Numbered from the stretch's first letter, positions 1 to 9,812 are shown. The stretch: 64,000 nt of DNA from Cyanobacteria bacterium CG_2015-22_32_23 (GCA_009993045.1 JAACUG010000069.1:1-64000); one strand, 5' to 3'. Notes: generated by a model from the sequence alone, not told the origin. Numbers and translations are program-made.

Positions 1-13
1 CACTGCGTAGCAG

Positions 14-43
14 CCCACCCGTTAATTTCAGTGGGACTTTTTT
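14..43 (+). terminator. Possible rho-independent terminator of an upstream transcript
   Basis: A CCCAC/GTGGG stem with a 12-nt loop is followed by a run of T. It would end a rightward transcript that begins outside the window, possibly a small RNA, because no open frame leads into it. The stem is short, so this is only a probable terminator. Confidence 0.4.
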
Positions 44-105
44 GTTGAGAAATTTAACGGGAGTCCTCTTTTGACATTTATGATAGAATATTTGAGAATG
101 AAAAT

Positions 106-1845
106 TTATTGATGACGAGATTCTTTAACGCCAATAATATCTAATTGAATAGATTTTTTGTCTAGCCATTCATTTTCTTTTAATTTATAAGCTATATCAA
201 CCACAGACGGTAAAGGATAATAAGGATTCCAATGCCAAGCAATGGCTTTTAAGGTGATGCCATTATGTAGTAATTTTAGCTGTAAATGTTCTCCTGTTTT
301 TGTTAATTTTTGCTCAATAATTTCCACATTAGAAGTGGAAAAAGTTGGGGTTTTATTTTCTATTCCCCAAGGATATAAACTATCAATTTCTTGAGATAAA
401 TTAAAAGTTATTTCGTTGAAGGTTATTTCTGCATCTATTTTTACTAAAGGTTGCAAATATTCAGGTATTAAACTTTGATGGGCAAAATCTCTTAATCTAC
501 TATGAATTAATGGTAAATTTTCACGATTAAAACTAAATCCTCCTGCCGCTTTATGTCCACCATATTTCTCTAATAAATCATCACAATATTGTAAAGCTAA
601 AAATACATTAAATTCTTCAATTCCTCTAGCCGAACCTCTTATTATATTAGGTTTTTCTTCTTCATAAGTACCGATAAAAACAGGAACTCCATATCTTTCT
701 AATAAACGAGATGCAACGATTCCGATTACGCCATGATGCCAATTTTCATGAATAATTAATAATACTCTATCTTCTTGCCAATTTAAAGGAGTTTCTTCAA
801 TTATTTTAATAGCTTCTTGTTGAATTTCTTTACATAAATTTTGACGAGTTTCATTAGTTTGCTCACATTCCATTGCCCTTGTCATAGCAATTTCTTCATC
901 TTCTGTGGTGAGTAATTCAATAACAATTTGAGGATTTCCAATTCGCCCAATGGCGTTAATTCTAGGGCCAATTTTAAAGCCTATATCATCTGAATTTAAG
1001 AGTTTTTTTTCTCCTCCAATTCCAGCAAATGTGCTTAAGGCTTTAATGCCTAAAATATCAGAATGGGGTAATAATTTTAAACCTCTTTTTAACCAACGGC
1101 GGTTAACTCCTGTCAAGGGTGCAAGGTCTGCTATGGTCCCAACGGTATATAATTCTAAAAGAGATTTTGTTAAACCTTGTAATTGGTTTAAATTTTGGGC
1201 TAGAGTGACGGCTAAAACGTAAGCAACACCAACTCCTGCTAAACCAGCATAAGGAGAATCTTTTGGTAATAATTTCGGGTTTAAAATAGCATCGGCAGGA
1301 GGTAATTGTAGCGGTAAATCGTGATGATCTGTAATAATTACTTGTAAGTTTAACTCTTTAGCCCTTGCGATGGCATCATAAGCAGAAATACCATTATCAA
1401 CGGTTAAAATCAAGCTAACTCCTTCTAGCTTAAATTCTTCCACGATACGACGATTAATACCATAACCATCAGTCATGCGACTAGGAATAGCATAATCTAC
1501 CTGAGCGCCTAAATGTCTTAAACCTCTCAATAATAGAGCGGTGCTAGTCATCCCATCAGCGTCATAATCACCACAAATAGCTATTTTTTGATGAGAAGCA
1601 ATGGCATTTTTCAGGATTTCAATACTTTTAGGTAAATCAGGAAATTCCGTTAAAGGAGAGGGTAAATCGATAATTTCAGGATTAACATAGCCTTGTGCTT
1701 CTTCTAAATTAACCATGCCACGATTTAAAATAACTTGAGCCATTATGGGAGATAATCCTAAACGATGCACTAAATCTTTAACTAAAGAAGGATTTTGAGG
1801 GTAAAATTTCCAACGTTGACGAGGTAAATTAAATTTTGATTCCAT
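106..1845 (-). CDS. recJ: Single-stranded-DNA-specific exonuclease RecJ
   Basis: This 579-residue protein matches RecJ, the 5'-3' single-strand DNA exonuclease used in recombination and mismatch repair. The DHH-family motifs are visible: GDYDADGMT at residues 92-100, TVDNG at about 148-152 and TDHH at 172-175, which bind the catalytic metals. A DHHA1 region follows (the GGHKAAGGFSF motif near residue 430), then a C-terminal OB-like region. Length is normal for cyanobacterial RecJ. The ATG lies 12 nt downstream of the stop codon of the Uma2-type gene, so the two are probably co-transcribed leftward. Confidence 0.95.
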   Translation of the reverse strand: MESKFNLPRQRWKFYPQNPSLVKDLVHRLGLSPIMAQVILNRGMVNLEEAQGYVNPEIIDLPSPLTEFPDLPKSIEILKNAIASHQKIAICGDYDADGMTSTALLLRGLRHLGAQVDYAIPSRMTDGYGINRRIVEEFKLEGVSLILTVDNGISAYDAIARAKELNLQVIITDHHDLPLQLPPADAILNPKLLPKDSPYAGLAGVGVAYVLAVTLAQNLNQLQGLTKSLLELYTVGTIADLAPLTGVNRRWLKRGLKLLPHSDILGIKALSTFAGIGGEKKLLNSDDIGFKIGPRINAIGRIGNPQIVIELLTTEDEEIAMTRAMECEQTNETRQNLCKEIQQEAIKIIEETPLNWQEDRVLLIIHENWHHGVIGIVASRLLERYGVPVFIGTYEEEKPNIIRGSARGIEEFNVFLALQYCDDLLEKYGGHKAAGGFSFNRENLPLIHSRLRDFAHQSLIPEYLQPLVKIDAEITFNEITFNLSQEIDSLYPWGIENKTPTFSTSNVEIIEQKLTKTGEHLQLKLLHNGITLKAIAWHWNPYYPLPSVVDIAYKLKENEWLDKKSIQLDIIGVKESRHQ

Positions 1846-1857
1846 TATATTTTTTTA

Positions 1858-2421
1858 CTAAAATTTTAACCAAGAGAAAATCTCTCCATTAGTTAATTTT
1901 AAGGCTTTAACAAAATCAGGTACTGGTAATACATCAGTATCGTCGTCAAAAAACTTTACTTGTTGAGGATAGTAAGCGAAAATAATTTTTTCTTTAGGAT
2001 CAATTATCCATGCTAACTTACAACCATATTCAAGAGCAAGGACTATTTTTTTTATAATTTTACTCTGACTTTGTTCGGGTGAAAGAATTTCAATCATCCA
2101 ATCTGGGGCAATAGAAACTACATTAGCAATATCTCCATTATCATCACGAGGAATGCGATCATAAGTTAATACCACTATATCAGGCACAATAGATTTACCG
2201 CCGAAAGTACATCTCAATTCAGGAAAAGCTAAACCAATTTTTTCAGGTTTAATAATTGAGTTGATAACAGTGACAAATTCACCTTGAATAAGACTATGTT
2301 TTCCTTGAGGCATGGGTTTTTGACTAATTTGATTATCAATATATTCTTGTGCGGGTTTAGTTTCAGGCAGTTGTAAAAAATCCTCTAAAGTTATCTGTTT
2401 TTGAGAGATTAACGTCACCAT
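1858..2421 (-). CDS. Uma2-family (DUF820) putative restriction endonuclease-like protein
   Basis: This 187-residue protein belongs to the Uma2/DUF820 family, which is greatly expanded in cyanobacteria and has a PD-(D/E)XK nuclease fold. The motifs VPDIVVL (residues about 79-85) and DWMIEILSPEQS (about 107-118) are the family signature and carry the predicted catalytic acidic residues. The canonical lysine that should follow the Ile-Glu-Ile strand is not obvious. Cellular function of the family is unproven; a link to mobile DNA or DNA processing is only suggested. It sits directly upstream of recJ on the same strand. Confidence 0.85.
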   Translation of the reverse strand: MVTLISQKQITLEDFLQLPETKPAQEYIDNQISQKPMPQGKHSLIQGEFVTVINSIIKPEKIGLAFPELRCTFGGKSIVPDIVVLTYDRIPRDDNGDIANVVSIAPDWMIEILSPEQSQSKIIKKIVLALEYGCKLAWIIDPKEKIIFAYYPQQVKFFDDDTDVLPVPDFVKALKLTNGEIFSWLKF

Positions 2422-2471
2422 AGTGTTTTTTTCTTATTTGGAGGAACATTCTTTAATTTTATCAATATATA

Positions 2472-3056
2472 ATGAAAAGAAATTTGGTAAAAAAAATGAG
2501 TAAACAAATTGAAGCCGAGAAAATTATTAGATCTCATGTACTTTGGGCTGTTGGTGGAGGATTGATACCAATACCATTAGTTGATTTTGCCGCCGTTACC
2601 GCTATTCAACTAGAAATGTTGCAACAATTAGCTAACCTTTATGAAGTTGATTACTCTCAAAATGTTGGTAAAAGTTTTGTATCAGCACTTACAGGCACAA
2701 CTATTGCTAGTATTGGGGCAAGTATGCTTAAAGCTATTCCGGGTATAGGCAGTATTGTCGGAGGAGTTTCGATGTCTGCCATGTCTGGAGCATCAACATA
2801 CGCCGTAGGACAAGTTGCAGTTAATATCTTTTCTGATTCGGGCTCATTAATCGATTTTAATATAGAAAGTGCAAAACAAGCCTATGAGTCTGCCTATGAA
2901 AAAGGAAAATCTTATGTGTCTGACTTAGAAGACAATAAAGCCAAAGCCGCTAATATTTATGAATCTTTGGAAAAATTAGGCAAATTGAAACAACAAGGAA
3001 TTTTATCCCAAGAGGAATTTGAAGCTAAGAAAAAAGAATTATTAGCTCGAATATAA
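2472..3056 (+). CDS. DUF697-like membrane-associated protein with C-terminal SHOCT domain
   Basis: The protein of 194 residues has a DUF697-type core (residues about 15-135): a glycine-rich hydrophobic segment with VGGGLIPIPLVD, followed by LKAIPGIGSIVGG, both typical of this family of membrane-associated proteins. The last 30 residues (LEKLGKLKQQGILSQEEFE onward) form a SHOCT short C-terminal helix-turn-helix. A second ATG nine codons in (2496) is an alternative start; no strong ribosome-binding site separates them. It is divergent from the Uma2-type gene. Molecular role is unknown. Confidence 0.75.
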   Translation: MKRNLVKKMSKQIEAEKIIRSHVLWAVGGGLIPIPLVDFAAVTAIQLEMLQQLANLYEVDYSQNVGKSFVSALTGTTIASIGASMLKAIPGIGSIVGGVSMSAMSGASTYAVGQVAVNIFSDSGSLIDFNIESAKQAYESAYEKGKSYVSDLEDNKAKAANIYESLEKLGKLKQQGILSQEEFEAKKKELLARI

Positions 3057-3154
3057 TAGGAGTTAGGAATAGTAAAATAAAAACTTGAGAGTTGTCTCTT
3101 CATTGATAAACAAGAAGTTTAAACAGGTTTTTACTTACTAATTCCTCATTACTT

Positions 3155-3177
3155 GGGTGAATGCCATTCACCCCTAC
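3155..3177. repeat. Dispersed GTAGGG-associated palindrome, copy 1
   Basis: GGGTGAAT and ATTCACCC form perfect 8-bp arms around a 3-nt GCC centre and are followed by CCTAC. It lies between the convergent DUF697 and gnd genes, so it may act as a stem-loop at both 3' ends. The same palindrome recurs at 62129-62147. Confidence 0.8.
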
Positions 3178-3184
3178 TTCCTCA

Positions 3185-4603
3185 TTAACCTATCCATTCG
3201 GTGTGGAAAAATTCACCTCGTGGTTTATCTGTACGCTCATAAGTGTGGGCACCAAAATAATCTCTTTGCGCTTGGGTGAGATTCTGAGGCAAACGTTCTT
3301 GTCTATAACTATCAAAGTAATTAAGAGAAGCACTAAAAGCAGGAACTGGAATCCCCATTTTATTGGCTAAAACTAAGACATCTCGCCACGCTTGTTGACG
3401 ATCAAGAATACTTTGTTTAAACTCAGAAGCTAGAAGTAAATTGGGCAAGTTAGGATTATCAGTAAAAGCTGTTTGAATTTTACCTAGAAAAGCCGCTTTG
3501 ATGATACAACCACCTTTCCAAATTCGGGCAATTTCAGGTAAATTAACGTTATAGTTATACTCCGATGAAGCCTTAGCAATTAAAGCCATACCTTGAGCAT
3601 AAGAACACATTTTTGAGCAATATAAAGCATCCCTAATTTTAGAAATATAGGTATCAACATCGCCATCAAATTTTGAGGTGATTCCTGTTAACTCCTTCGC
3701 TGCTAAAACTCGTTCTTCTTTGTAACTAGAAATAACTCTTGCATATACTGCCGCATAAATAGTAGGAATTGGCACTCCTAGTTGTAAAGAACTTACTACA
3801 GTCCAGCTTCCCGTACCTTTTTGCCCAGCAGCATCTACAATTAAATCAATTAAGTGTTTACCTGTTTCAGGATCTTTTTTCGGGAAAATATTGGCAGTAA
3901 TATCGATTAAGAAAGAATTTAACTCATCGGTAGTATTCCAATCCGTAAATACTTCTCCTAGCTTTTCATTACTCAATCCTAAGCCATTTTTCAATAAATC
4001 ATAAGCCTCTGCAATTAACTGCATATCGCCGTATTCAATGCCATTATGCACCATTTTGACGTAGTGACCTGCACCACGAGGACCAATATAAGTAACACAA
4101 GCACCATCATCTACTTGAGCGGCAATTTTGGTTAAAATCGGCTCTAATTCATGATAAGCGGCTTGAGTACCTCCGGGCATTAATGAAGGGCCATTTAAAG
4201 CACCTTCTTCGCCACCACTTACTCCCATACCCATAAACCCTAAACCAGTGGCTTCAAGCTCATTAGTACGTCTTTCTGTGTCTTCATAGAGGGAGTTACC
4301 ACCATCGATAATCATATCTCCTTCATCAAGTAACGGTTTAAGTTGTTGAATCACTGCATCTACGGGCGCACCAGCTTTTACCATTACTAATATTTTACGA
4401 GGGCGTTCGAGAGTTTGCACAAATTCTTCTAAAGAGTAAGCAGCTTTTACATCTTTACCTTGCGCTCGTGTTGCCATAAACTCTTCTGTTTTATTTGGGC
4501 TACGGTTATATACGGCGATGGGAAATCCTCTACTTTCGACGTTGAGGGCGAGATTTTCACCCATAACTGCTAATCCGATTACTCCAAAGGTTCTTTTTGT
4601 CAT
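3185..4603 (-). CDS. gnd: 6-phosphogluconate dehydrogenase, decarboxylating
   Basis: The 472-residue protein is 6-phosphogluconate dehydrogenase, which oxidises and decarboxylates 6-phosphogluconate to ribulose 5-phosphate with NADP, the third step of the oxidative pentose phosphate pathway. It has the N-terminal dinucleotide-binding motif [12 protein letters not shown] (residues 10-21), the substrate-binding VSGGEEGA near residue 130 and the catalytic segment [14 protein letters not shown] (about 180-193). The all-helical C-terminal domain with [12 protein letters not shown] is complete. Pgl, the preceding enzyme of the pathway, is encoded about 23 kb away. Confidence 0.97.
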   Translation of the reverse strand: MTKRTFGVIGLAVMGENLALNVESRGFPIAVYNRSPNKTEEFMATRAQGKDVKAAYSLEEFVQTLERPRKILVMVKAGAPVDAVIQQLKPLLDEGDMIIDGGNSLYEDTERRTNELEATGLGFMGMGVSGGEEGALNGPSLMPGGTQAAYHELEPILTKIAAQVDDGACVTYIGPRGAGHYVKMVHNGIEYGDMQLIAEAYDLLKNGLGLSNEKLGEVFTDWNTTDELNSFLIDITANIFPKKDPETGKHLIDLIVDAAGQKGTGSWTVVSSLQLGVPIPTIYAAVYARVISSYKEERVLAAKELTGITSKFDGDVDTYISKIRDALYCSKMCSYAQGMALIAKASSEYNYNVNLPEIARIWKGGCIIKAAFLGKIQTAFTDNPNLPNLLLASEFKQSILDRQQAWRDVLVLANKMGIPVPAFSASLNYFDSYRQERLPQNLTQAQRDYFGAHTYERTDKPRGEFFHTEWIG

Positions 4604-4800
4604 AAATAATTCCGATCAAAATTGATTTATCTTTAGGTTAACTCGATCTTCTAATAATGGTTCACTAAAAAATTCTTAAGATTTATAAAATCAATACTTA
4701 TTAATCAAGCAAGTTGCAAGTTTCTTTCTATGATGAACTTTCGTGAACTATAAAAAACCTCAACAAATAAGGCTTTAAAAATAGTTACCTTCCAAATCTA

Positions 4801-4888
4801 TCTCCCCCTTTCCTTTCTAATTTCTAATTCCTAATTCCCCCTTTCCTTTCTAATTCCTAATTTCTAATTCCCCCTTTCCTTTCTAATT
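4801..4888. repeat. Heptanucleotide-type repeat array (CTAATTY) with CCCCTTTCCTTT blocks
   Basis: Units of CTAATTT and CTAATTC stand in tandem and alternate with three copies of a CCCCTTTCCTTT block, all within the gnd-proS intergenic region of about 360 bp. Apart from this array and the proS promoter region, nothing else was recognised in that gap. Confidence 0.75.
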
Positions 4889-4966
4889 TCCTCAGGGAAA
4901 ATTTTATAGTTTACTGGGCTGATAACAGTATAATCAAAGGTTGTGCTTTTATCTAAAATTTATATT

Positions 4967-6769
4967 ATGCGTTTATCTCAAATGTTATTGGTAACTTTGC
5001 GTGATGATCCTGCTGAGGCGGAAATTAAAAGTCATAAATTATTATTACGAGCAGGTTATATTCGTCGTATTGGTAGCGGTGTTTATGCTTATCTTCCTTT
5101 GATGTGGCGTGTTTTGCAAAAAATATCCCAAATTGTTCGAGAAGAAATGAATGCAACGGGAGCTCAAGAATGTTTATTACCTCAAATTCAACCAGCCGAA
5201 TTATGGCAAGAATCAGGGCGATGGGAGACTTATACTAAAGCTGAAGGTATTATGTTTTCTTTGGTAGATAGGCAACAACGAGAATTAGGTTTAGGTCCTA
5301 CCCATGAAGAAGTTATCACGGCGATCGCCAAAGATATGGTAAAATCTTATCGTCAGTTACCGACACATTTATATCAAATTCAAACTAAATTCAGAGATGA
5401 AATTCGCCCTCGTTTCGGGTTGATGCGCGGTAGAGAATTTATCATGAAAGATGGTTATTCTTTCCATAGTAGCGTGGAGAGTTTAAAAGAAACTTATCAA
5501 GATATGGATAAAGCCTATCGTAATATTTTTAGTCGTTGTGGTTTAAGTTTTCGGGCAGTGGAAGCAGACTCTGGAGCGATTGGTGGCTCTGGATCTCAGG
5601 AGTTTATGGTGTTAGCGGAAGCAGGAGAAGATGATATTGTTTATACTGCTGATGGTAAATATGCAGCCAACGTTGAAAAAGCCGTTTCTTTACCTGCAGA
5701 GGTGGTTAAATCTCCTTTTAATAGTTACGAAAAAAAAGCAACTCCGAATAGTGAAACTATTATTAAGGTAACAGAATTTTTAGGATGTTCAGCCACTAAT
5801 ATTGTTAAAAATGTTTTATATCAAGCCGTCTATGATTCAGGAAAAACAGTCTTAATTTTAGTAAATATTAGAGGAGATCAAGATGTCAATGAAGTTAAAT
5901 TAAATAATGAATTAGTCAAATTAGCTCCTAATTATCAAGCCAAAACTATCCTTAGTTTAACAGTTCCAGATCAAAATGCACAACAAAAATGGGCAACAAA
6001 TCCTTTACCTTTAGGTTATATTTCTCCTAATTTAAGTGATGATTATATTGCGAAATCTGACCAAATAGAAAGTACTTTTTTAAGAATGGCGGATAAAACC
6101 GTTGTAGATTTAGAAAATTTTGTCACGGGTGCTGATGAATCTGGTTATCATGTTATGGGTGCAAATTGGGGTAAAGAGTTTACCTTACCTTCTTTAATTG
6201 TTGATATTCGTAAAGCTAAAGTTGGCGATCGCGGGGTTCATGATTCTAGTCAAAGATTAGAAACCGCCAGAGGCATAGAAGTGGGGCATATTTTCCAATT
6301 AGGTACAAAATACTCTGAAGCCATGAATGCAACTTATACCGACGAAGATGGTACAGAGAAGCCTTTTGTCATGGGTTGTTATGGTATTGGAGTTTCTCGT
6401 TTAGCACAATCAGCCGTAGAACAATGTCATGATCAAGATGGTATAATCTGGCCTATTGCCATCGCACCTTACCATGTTACAATCGTTGTGCCAAATATTA
6501 CCGATGAAGGACAGATGAAAGTCGCTGAAAAACTATATCAAGAATTGAATCAAGCAGGAATTGAAGCCTTATTCGATGACAGAGACGAACGTGCTGGAGT
6601 AAAATTTAAAGACGCAGATTTAATTGGTATTCCTTATCGTATCGTGACAGGAAGATCTTTAAAAGAAGGAAAAGTAGAATTAGTAACAAGAAAGACAAAA
6701 GAATCTCAAAATATAGCTATCGAAGAAGTAGTGAAAATTTTGTTAGATAAACTCAAAAATAACTCATAA
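4967..6769 (+). CDS. proS: Prolyl-tRNA synthetase (bacterial type, with editing domain)
   Basis: The 600-residue product is a class IIa prolyl-tRNA synthetase charging tRNA-Pro. The N-terminal catalytic core carries class II motif 2 ([19 protein letters not shown], near residues 136-154). An inserted INS editing domain (about 225-395) is followed by motif 3 ([10 protein letters not shown]) and a C-terminal anticodon-binding domain ([11 protein letters not shown] onward). The ATG chosen gives the family N-terminus [15 protein letters not shown]; an in-frame GTG eight codons upstream (4943) is less likely. Confidence 0.97.
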   Translation: MRLSQMLLVTLRDDPAEAEIKSHKLLLRAGYIRRIGSGVYAYLPLMWRVLQKISQIVREEMNATGAQECLLPQIQPAELWQESGRWETYTKAEGIMFSLVDRQQRELGLGPTHEEVITAIAKDMVKSYRQLPTHLYQIQTKFRDEIRPRFGLMRGREFIMKDGYSFHSSVESLKETYQDMDKAYRNIFSRCGLSFRAVEADSGAIGGSGSQEFMVLAEAGEDDIVYTADGKYAANVEKAVSLPAEVVKSPFNSYEKKATPNSETIIKVTEFLGCSATNIVKNVLYQAVYDSGKTVLILVNIRGDQDVNEVKLNNELVKLAPNYQAKTILSLTVPDQNAQQKWATNPLPLGYISPNLSDDYIAKSDQIESTFLRMADKTVVDLENFVTGADESGYHVMGANWGKEFTLPSLIVDIRKAKVGDRGVHDSSQRLETARGIEVGHIFQLGTKYSEAMNATYTDEDGTEKPFVMGCYGIGVSRLAQSAVEQCHDQDGIIWPIAIAPYHVTIVVPNITDEGQMKVAEKLYQELNQAGIEALFDDRDERAGVKFKDADLIGIPYRIVTGRSLKEGKVELVTRKTKESQNIAIEEVVKILLDKLKNNS

Positions 6770-6790
6770 TTAAAAATAAATAAACTATAG

Positions 6791-6829
6791 ATAATGAACA
6801 GTTACTTATAATAGCTCATAGTTCATTAT
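6791..6829. repeat. Inverted repeat downstream of proS
   Basis: ATAATGAAC and GTTCATTAT form perfect 9-bp arms separated by 21 nt, followed by T-rich sequence. Its place between proS and comFB suits a weak terminator or attenuator of rightward transcription; no other role is evident. Confidence 0.45.
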
Positions 6830-6856
6830 TTCATTATTTGTTGTCAAGATAAAAAT

Positions 6857-7393
6857 ATGACATTAGAAAAAAAACCTTATAGAAATGTAATGGAAATTTT
6901 CGTAGATGAAGAAATCCAATATCAATTAGCCAATAATAAAACTTTAACTCAGTCTGGAATGACTTTAAATTTAGTGGAAGTGGCAACTTTTGCGCTTAAT
7001 CGTCTCCCTAGTTTATATGCTTCCTCAAAAGAAGGAATTGAAAAACAAAAAGCGAAAGGAATAGTTCAATTAAAACCAAAAATAAGACAAGCTGTAGCTC
7101 AAGGATTTGCAGCAGTAGTAAGAGATCCTTTAAGAAGATCAACTCCCCTCCCAAAAGAAAAAGGTGATACAATTCTTGATGCTAAAAAAACTCTATCTAA
7201 TTTGAATGATTCTTTTCCGAAAGAAGAGTTAGCCGCTATCGTCAATTTTATGGAGTCATTTTTGAAAAAAGTTAAAAATGAACAAATGACCGAACAAGAA
7301 GCAATAAAATTATACTACTTGCTAGATTTTTACTGGGAAGAAGACGGGGAAGGCTTACTCTCAGCAAATAATAATGTTGTTTGGGTTGATTAA
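6857..7393 (+). CDS. ComFB-domain protein (late competence development family, probable cyclic dinucleotide receptor)
   Basis: The 178-residue protein shows the ComFB domain: YRNVMEIFVDEEI (residues about 8-20) and ALNRLPSLYASSKEG (about 46-60), usual for the cyanobacterial family. Cyanobacterial ComFB/CdgR proteins have been reported as c-di-GMP (and related dinucleotide) receptors that influence cell size, motility and competence; the same role here is inference. The C-terminal half, residues 100-178, is acidic and less conserved. It follows proS by 87 nt on the same strand and may be partly co-transcribed. Confidence 0.85.
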   Translation: MTLEKKPYRNVMEIFVDEEIQYQLANNKTLTQSGMTLNLVEVATFALNRLPSLYASSKEGIEKQKAKGIVQLKPKIRQAVAQGFAAVVRDPLRRSTPLPKEKGDTILDAKKTLSNLNDSFPKEELAAIVNFMESFLKKVKNEQMTEQEAIKLYYLLDFYWEEDGEGLLSANNNVVWVD

Positions 7394-7439
7394 GAATCAT
7401 AATTTTTCTGTATGGTTAAAATTAAAATATTTTGTGTCA

Positions 7440-7456
7440 TGATTGATAATCGATCA
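7440..7456. promoter_or_regulatory. Fur-box-like dyad upstream of exbB
   Basis: TGATTGATAATCGATCA is an imperfect palindrome (TGATYGAT-A-ATCRATCA), close in style to the 7-1-7 Fur motif. A second GATCAATGATAATTG segment follows immediately. It lies 58 nt before the exbB start, where iron control would be expected for a TonB-energising pair. Binding is inferred only from sequence. Confidence 0.4.
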
Positions 7457-7514
7457 GTGATCAATGATAATTGGTTAATGAAAACTAACTATTGAGACAG
7501 GGGAATTAAAATCA

Positions 7515-8156
7515 GTGACTTTAGCAGAATTAATTGAGAAAGGTGGTGTGTCAATCTGGCCTCTTTTATTCTTATCAATCCTAGCTTTGGGTACTATTAT
7601 TGAACGTATTTTCTTTTGGTCAAAAGTACTAATAAAAGAAGATCAAATCTTGAATAATATTCTCGATGCGGCTAGTACAAACTGGGAAAAAGCAGGGGAA
7701 ATTTCTTCTCGATACCGTAATCATCCTTTAGGTAAATTTCTTAATACTCCCTTACAATTAGAAAATGCAGATCCTGAAATCTTCCATTTAGCTTTAGAAA
7801 CCAGTGCTGATGATGAATTAATTTTAATGCGAAAAGGTGACAAAATTTTAGAAGGTGTTATTGCACTATCTCCATTATTAGGTTTATTGGGTACTGTTTT
7901 AGGGCTAATTCGTTCTTTAGGTTCAATTTCTTTGAGTGATTTAGGTACAGGAGCGACTTCAGGGGTAACTCAAGGTATTGGTGAATCTCTAATTTCTACC
8001 GCAGCAGGGTTGATTGTAGCGATTATTAGTGTGGTTTTTTATCGCTTATTTCAGGCTTTTTGGTTTAATCAAGTGCGGGTTTTTCGTAAAGCTGGAAGTG
8101 ATTTAGAAGTAATTTATCGTCAAAAATGGAATCAAGAACAAAATTTGACGGTATAA
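7515..8156 (+). CDS. exbB: MotA/TolQ/ExbB proton channel family protein
   Basis: The 213-residue protein is an ExbB/TolQ-type inner-membrane proton channel. A first membrane helix (residues about 12-28) is followed by a cytoplasmic domain, then the signature region [24 protein letters not shown] (about 115-138) and a third helix, [16 protein letters not shown] (about 162-177). ExbB pentamers with ExbD energise TonB-dependent outer-membrane uptake. A GTG start is used, with a purine-rich GACAGGGGAATT ribosome-binding region just upstream. exbD follows after 114 nt. No tonB gene is present in the window. Confidence 0.92.
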   Translation: MTLAELIEKGGVSIWPLLFLSILALGTIIERIFFWSKVLIKEDQILNNILDAASTNWEKAGEISSRYRNHPLGKFLNTPLQLENADPEIFHLALETSADDELILMRKGDKILEGVIALSPLLGLLGTVLGLIRSLGSISLSDLGTGATSGVTQGIGESLISTAAGLIVAIISVVFYRLFQAFWFNQVRVFRKAGSDLEVIYRQKWNQEQNLTV

Positions 8157-8270
8157 GTTAACCTAGAAATCAATCATTATCTTTTACTGTGGATTGAAAA
8201 AAAGTGCTGATGATTATTTAATTTTTTCACTGTTTTAAACATATATCTGTATTATCTCCTTTAATATCTT

Positions 8271-8921
8271 ATGACTCAATTATCTGCAAAAACGAAGGTA
8301 TCAGAAAAAGAAGTTAAAACTCCTTCCCATCATAAATATAGTGCTAAACCCTTTAAGCTATGGCAAGATATGAATGAACAGGAAGTCAGAATCGAAATTG
8401 TACCCATGATTGACGTTATTTTTTGTATTTTGACGTTTTTCATTTTGGCGGCTGTAGGTTTTTCTCGACAACAAGCTATGACTCTGAATCTACCTAAAGC
8501 TAGTACTGGGGAAGCACAAATGCGAGAAATGTTAGTGGTTAGCCTCGATAATAGGGGTCAATTATATCTTGAAAAACAACCCATTACTCAAGTACAACTT
8601 TATAGTGCTATCAAAAATTATCATAGTCTTAACCCCAGTGGGTTAATGGTACTTCACGCTTCCCAAGAAGTTCGTTACAGTCAGGTAATTGAAGTATTAG
8701 ATATGCTTAAAGAAGTGGGCGGAGAAAGGGTAGCTTTAGCGACTTTACCGGGTAAATCTCAAGCACCTTCTCAGACTACAAGTCCTTATCCTGGGTTTAA
8801 TCCTTATTATCCAAGTTATCCTGATTCTTCGGTGAATCAATCTCCGTCTCCTATTCCCACTCAACCTCCTAGCCCATCATTAACACCTCCTGCACCTCCT
8901 GCACTTCCTCCTTCTCCTTAA
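8271..8921 (+). CDS. exbD: ExbD/TolR family biopolymer transport protein with proline-rich tail
   Basis: The 216-residue protein contains the ExbD hallmark VPMIDVIFCILTFFIL (residues about 45-60): one membrane helix with the proton-carrying Asp. A periplasmic domain (about 75-160) ends in a Pro/Ser/Gln-rich tail of roughly 50 residues ending in PPAPPALPPSP. Such a long proline-rich tail is unusual for ExbD and may span or contact the peptidoglycan, as the Pro-rich part of TonB does; that is speculation. It pairs with the upstream exbB. Confidence 0.92.
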   Translation: MTQLSAKTKVSEKEVKTPSHHKYSAKPFKLWQDMNEQEVRIEIVPMIDVIFCILTFFILAAVGFSRQQAMTLNLPKASTGEAQMREMLVVSLDNRGQLYLEKQPITQVQLYSAIKNYHSLNPSGLMVLHASQEVRYSQVIEVLDMLKEVGGERVALATLPGKSQAPSQTTSPYPGFNPYYPSYPDSSVNQSPSPIPTQPPSPSLTPPAPPALPPSP

Positions 8922-9047
8922 ATAGAGGTTGTCTCATAGTTTTTTTAGAAAATAAAATCAAAAAAAGTAGCTCTAATTATCAAAAAAAATCCCTGAATCA
9001 CTTACTATAAAAGAAAAGAATAAATATTTATTACTAAAATTTAATTG

Positions 9048-9812
9048 TTAAGATTCTGTTATAATTTTGCATAAATCAACATTTTTTTCCAATAAACAAC
9101 AATGACCACTATGAGTAAGAATACTTATTTTTGCCTGAGAAAAAATACTTTTTAATCTTGTTGCTTCTTCTACCGAAGGTAATAATTTATCTTCTCCTCC
9201 TGCAATAATTAGGACTTCTTTTTCATATTGTTTTAATTTGTGTTGATTTATAGCAAATTTTTCTAACAAATTTATACGCCATGATACAATATTTGGAGGT
9301 AATAAAGTCATTACATTAAGTAATCGTTGACGTTCTTTCATCGTTAAGGCTTCTATTTTTGCTAAAAAAGGTAATAATAATAAGGTTGAATTTCGATAGA
9401 TAAAATCTGGCATGATTTGTGTAATATAAGTACCAAAATTTAACCAAGGGCGTTGATGGAATGCCGAAGCTGAGTTAACTAAAATTACTTTTGTGAAGAA
9501 ATTAGGCATTTTTTCCATTAATTTTAGTGCTAAACAACCGCCAAAAGATTCACCACATAGATAAATTTCTCTGTTATTATTAAGTTTTAATTGTTGTTGA
9601 ATTAAAGTAATTAATTGTTGGGTTAATTCTTGCCATTCGATACCATAATGAGGGGGAATTGCTAAACAACGGACATCAAAATTTTGCCAAATTTGAGTTT
9701 GACTTTTAAGAAGTTTACCACTGCCATCCATGCCGGGTAAATAGATAAAAAGCGGATTAGTGGTATTTATGGTTTTAGTAGGTAAAAATATCAAGAGATT
9801 AATCAATGTCAA
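9048..9812 (-). CDS. Alpha/beta hydrolase
   Basis: The 254-residue protein has an alpha/beta-hydrolase fold with a visible triad: nucleophile elbow GESFGG (Ser near residue 89), acid in AGGEDKLLP (Asp near 207) and His in SGHCCLLEK (near 236). The N-terminal IYLPGMDGSG is the oxyanion-hole strand. Related plant and cyanobacterial proteins act on esters of pigments or lipids, but the substrate here is unknown. No ATG is available at the N-terminus; TTG at 9812 is the best start in frame, so the start is uncertain. Confidence 0.8.
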   Translation of the reverse strand: MTLINLLIFLPTKTINTTNPLFIYLPGMDGSGKLLKSQTQIWQNFDVRCLAIPPHYGIEWQELTQQLITLIQQQLKLNNNREIYLCGESFGGCLALKLMEKMPNFFTKVILVNSASAFHQRPWLNFGTYITQIMPDFIYRNSTLLLLPFLAKIEALTMKERQRLLNVMTLLPPNIVSWRINLLEKFAINQHKLKQYEKEVLIIAGGEDKLLPSVEEATRLKSIFSQAKISILTHSGHCCLLEKNVDLCKIITES

